Assembly: GCA_934526185.1 (NCBI GenBank)
Contig: CAKTAA010000051.1
Span: forward strand, 1 to 16,229
Direction: 5' to 3'
Length of the DNA stretch: 16,229 nucleotides
Origin: an uncultured Eubacteriales bacterium
Lineage (GTDB): Bacteria > Bacillota > Clostridia > Oscillospirales > CAG-272
Program-made: the position numbers and the translations under genes
Notes under the pieces: model-generated
Database searches by the model: none
What the model saw: only the letters and a program-made list of their open reading frames with translations
Told to the model about the DNA's origin: nothing
In this document: piece after piece, positions 15,232-16,229 of the stretch
How positions within the stretch are numbered: the first letter of the stretch is position 1
How the letters are laid out: each line of letters begins with the position of its first letter

Positions 15232-15333
15232 ATGAAACAAATTGTAGTTCTGGGGGCATTTATCCTGTGCGCCGCGGGCATTGTACTGCGTTTGGCGGTA
15301 GCCGACAGGATGCCGGGCAGGCGCAGAGGGTAA
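15232..15333 (+). CDS. 33-residue membrane peptide
   Basis: A short frame with an ideal ribosome binding site: AGGAGG (15217-15222), nine bases before ATG 15232, closing at TAA 15331-15333. The peptide starts MKQ, has one hydrophobic segment (about 4-24, IVVLGAFILCAAGIVLRLAV) and ends with a basic tail (MPGRRRG). TAATATAAATAAATATA just upstream (about 15201-15217) is AT-rich and may hold a -10 element, but no clear -35 is seen. It lies 96 bases after the permease stop and could be the last gene of that operon or an independent unit; a strong inverted repeat follows 16 bases later. I recognise no family. It could be a small transporter accessory peptide, a toxin-like hydrophobic peptide, or the surviving start of a longer gene. 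Confidence 0.55.
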   Translation: MKQIVVLGAFILCAAGIVLRLAVADRMPGRRRG

Positions 15334-15349
15334 CAGGCAAAACTATACA

Positions 15350-15405
15350 TACAGCGAATAGAGCCACCTGACCGATGATACGGAAAGGCGGCTCTATTCG
15401 CTGTA
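15350..15405. terminator. 16-pair inverted repeat after the small peptide gene
   Basis: Bases 15350-15365 and 15390-15405 are perfect reverse complements (TACAGCGAATAGAGCC and its partner), separated by 24 bases that hold a further CCG/CGG pairing. The + strand lacks a T run afterwards (AAACTTTAAAATT). It most likely acts as a transcript-end hairpin, but a small dispersed repeat element is also possible. Confidence 0.5.
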
Positions 15406-15470
15406 AAACTTTAAAATTACAAAAATACGACTAAATTTATGACTTCTTGACTGCTCAAATATGTGTTTTA

Positions 15471-15479
15471 TGCTATAAT
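15471..15479 (+). promoter_or_regulatory. Extended -10 promoter of the radical SAM gene
   Basis: TGCTATAAT is an extended -10 element (TG, one base, then TATAAT) 40 bases before the start at 15519. A TTGACT at 15447-15452 is 21 bases away, too far for a normal -35, which fits a promoter relying on the extended -10. Confidence 0.6.
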
Positions 15480-15518
15480 TCAATTTATATGAATACATCG
15501 GTAAGAGGGGGGACAACG

Positions 15519-16139
15519 ATGGAAACTACTTCCATAAGTATTCAAAACCTTTGCGCGCCATGCGGCTGTGCGTGCAGATATTGCCTTTTACATTCGCGTA
15601 AAGCATCCGGCGGGATTGATTACTACAGAGGCAGAGAAATAGAGGAACGCTTTTTTGAATGTACGAAAAGAAACGGTTTTCTCAATTCGCCCTATTATTC
15701 TGTCGGATTACAGAGGCAGAGGTTATCTGCTTGAAAATATGCGTCTGAGCGAAGAAAGCTGCGGAAAATTGCCGGATGCGATAATGAGCACGCTGAAACT
15801 TGCCCGCTATAAAACGGAAAAAGCATGGCTGTCGGCCGGAACGCTGCCGGAATTCACCAAAAGAGCGCTGATTTTATTCTGTGTTCAGATAATATAGATA
15901 TGTTTGAAAAAATGAGCTGTGATGAAATTGTCGCCTATGTTGAAAGGCTTGATGATGCGTATTACGGTGCTATTCCGCAAATCAACGAACTTGCAGAAAT
16001 ATACGGCGATAAGACAAACACGAAAATGAACCGGCTCCGCGATTTATACTGGAAATGGCAGAAGCGGTTTATAGCGGATCATAGCATTGATATATACAAC
16101 GTGACAAATGAAAGGCTTTGCAGTACCGTAAGAAGTTAG
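15519..16139 (+). pseudogene. Broken radical SAM protein gene
   Basis: The ATG at 15519 follows GAGGGGGG (about 15505-15512) and starts METTSISIQNLCAPCG, then the radical SAM cluster motif CGCACRYC (C15, C19, C22); C12 and C17 add further cysteines. This frame stops at TGA 15732. The protein continues in a second frame (NMRLSEESCGKLPDAI, then ARYKTEKAWLSAGTLPEF, about 15716-15885) and returns to the first frame (DNIDMFEKMSCDEIVAY to WKWQKRFIADHSIDIYN) up to TAG 16137-16139. AIMSTLKL joined to ARYKTEKAW looks like a deletion scar: the pieces total only about 205 residues, short for a radical SAM domain, and the barrel strands carrying the SAM-binding motifs are missing. Two frameshifts plus a deletion make activity very unlikely. 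The original substrate is not apparent; no precursor peptide or partner gene is adjacent. Confidence 0.75.
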
Positions 16140-16159
16140 ATCCGAAAACAAAAGGAAAA

Positions 16160-16229
16160 ATGAACAAAAACATTATTAAATTTTTTAATACCTGAACAAT
16201 TTTAGCTGAAATATCTCCATATGCTCCGC
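16160..16229 (+). other. Possible start of a further gene, cut by the window end
   Basis: AAAAGG (16150-16155) precedes an ATG at 16160 that reads NKNIIKFFNT, a TGA (16193), and then TILAEISPYAP in the same frame to the window edge. The ribosome binding site and the protein-like continuation suggest another interrupted gene, but the evidence is too short for certainty. Confidence 0.25.

Noticed and set aside
16193..16195. In-frame TGA that might suggest TGA recoding
   Set aside because: Intact genes in the window (DUF4317, GntR, ABC ATPase, permease) end in TGA, so it is a normal stop here.

Overview
The window reads as chromosomal DNA of an anaerobic, low-to-mid GC Clostridia member, probably of the Oscillospirales/Ruminococcaceae type. 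The grounds are a yajC gene near a TIGR04086-type membrane protein, an oxygen-sensitive class III ribonucleotide reductase, a DUF4317 protein, a YtrA-type GntR/ABC operon, a DUF4838 secreted protein and strong AGGAGG-like ribosome binding sites. Everything recognisable is on the + strand. Intact genes end in TAA or TGA, so the code looks standard. I saw no tRNA, rRNA, CRISPR array or transposase.

Layout: the 3' end of an unidentified gene and a perfect palindromic hairpin (1-258); a secreted DUF4838-family gene broken by a frameshift and an internal deletion (503-2190); a promoter and leader feeding yajC, then a four-helix TIGR04086-type protein (2484-3719); a hairpin and a candidate structured RNA (3807-3981); the anaerobic deoxynucleotide block nrdG, nrdD and trxB (4051-8297), closed by a strong terminator; a DUF4317 gene with its own promoter (8717-10020); two heavily degraded ABC transporter genes (10292-11346); a GntR regulator with promoter and operator, an ABC ATPase and a very large ABC permease (11517-15135); a 33-residue membrane peptide (15232-15333); and a broken radical SAM gene (15519-16139).

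The best functional story is the ribonucleotide reductase block. NrdG is the radical SAM activase. NrdD carries an ATP cone, a glycyl radical site and a C-terminal CPNC redoxin domain, and thioredoxin reductase follows directly. Together they suggest a self-contained NADPH-TrxB-redoxin-NrdD electron route. Two NrdR boxes, one inside the spacer of a TTGACA/TATTAT promoter, lie just before nrdD.

The second theme is gene decay. At least four genes carry frameshifts together with internal deletions, interleaved with well-kept housekeeping genes. I found no clearly novel defence or mobile system. The least explained items are the folded leader before nrdG, the 33-residue peptide and the large C-terminal domain of the ABC permease.
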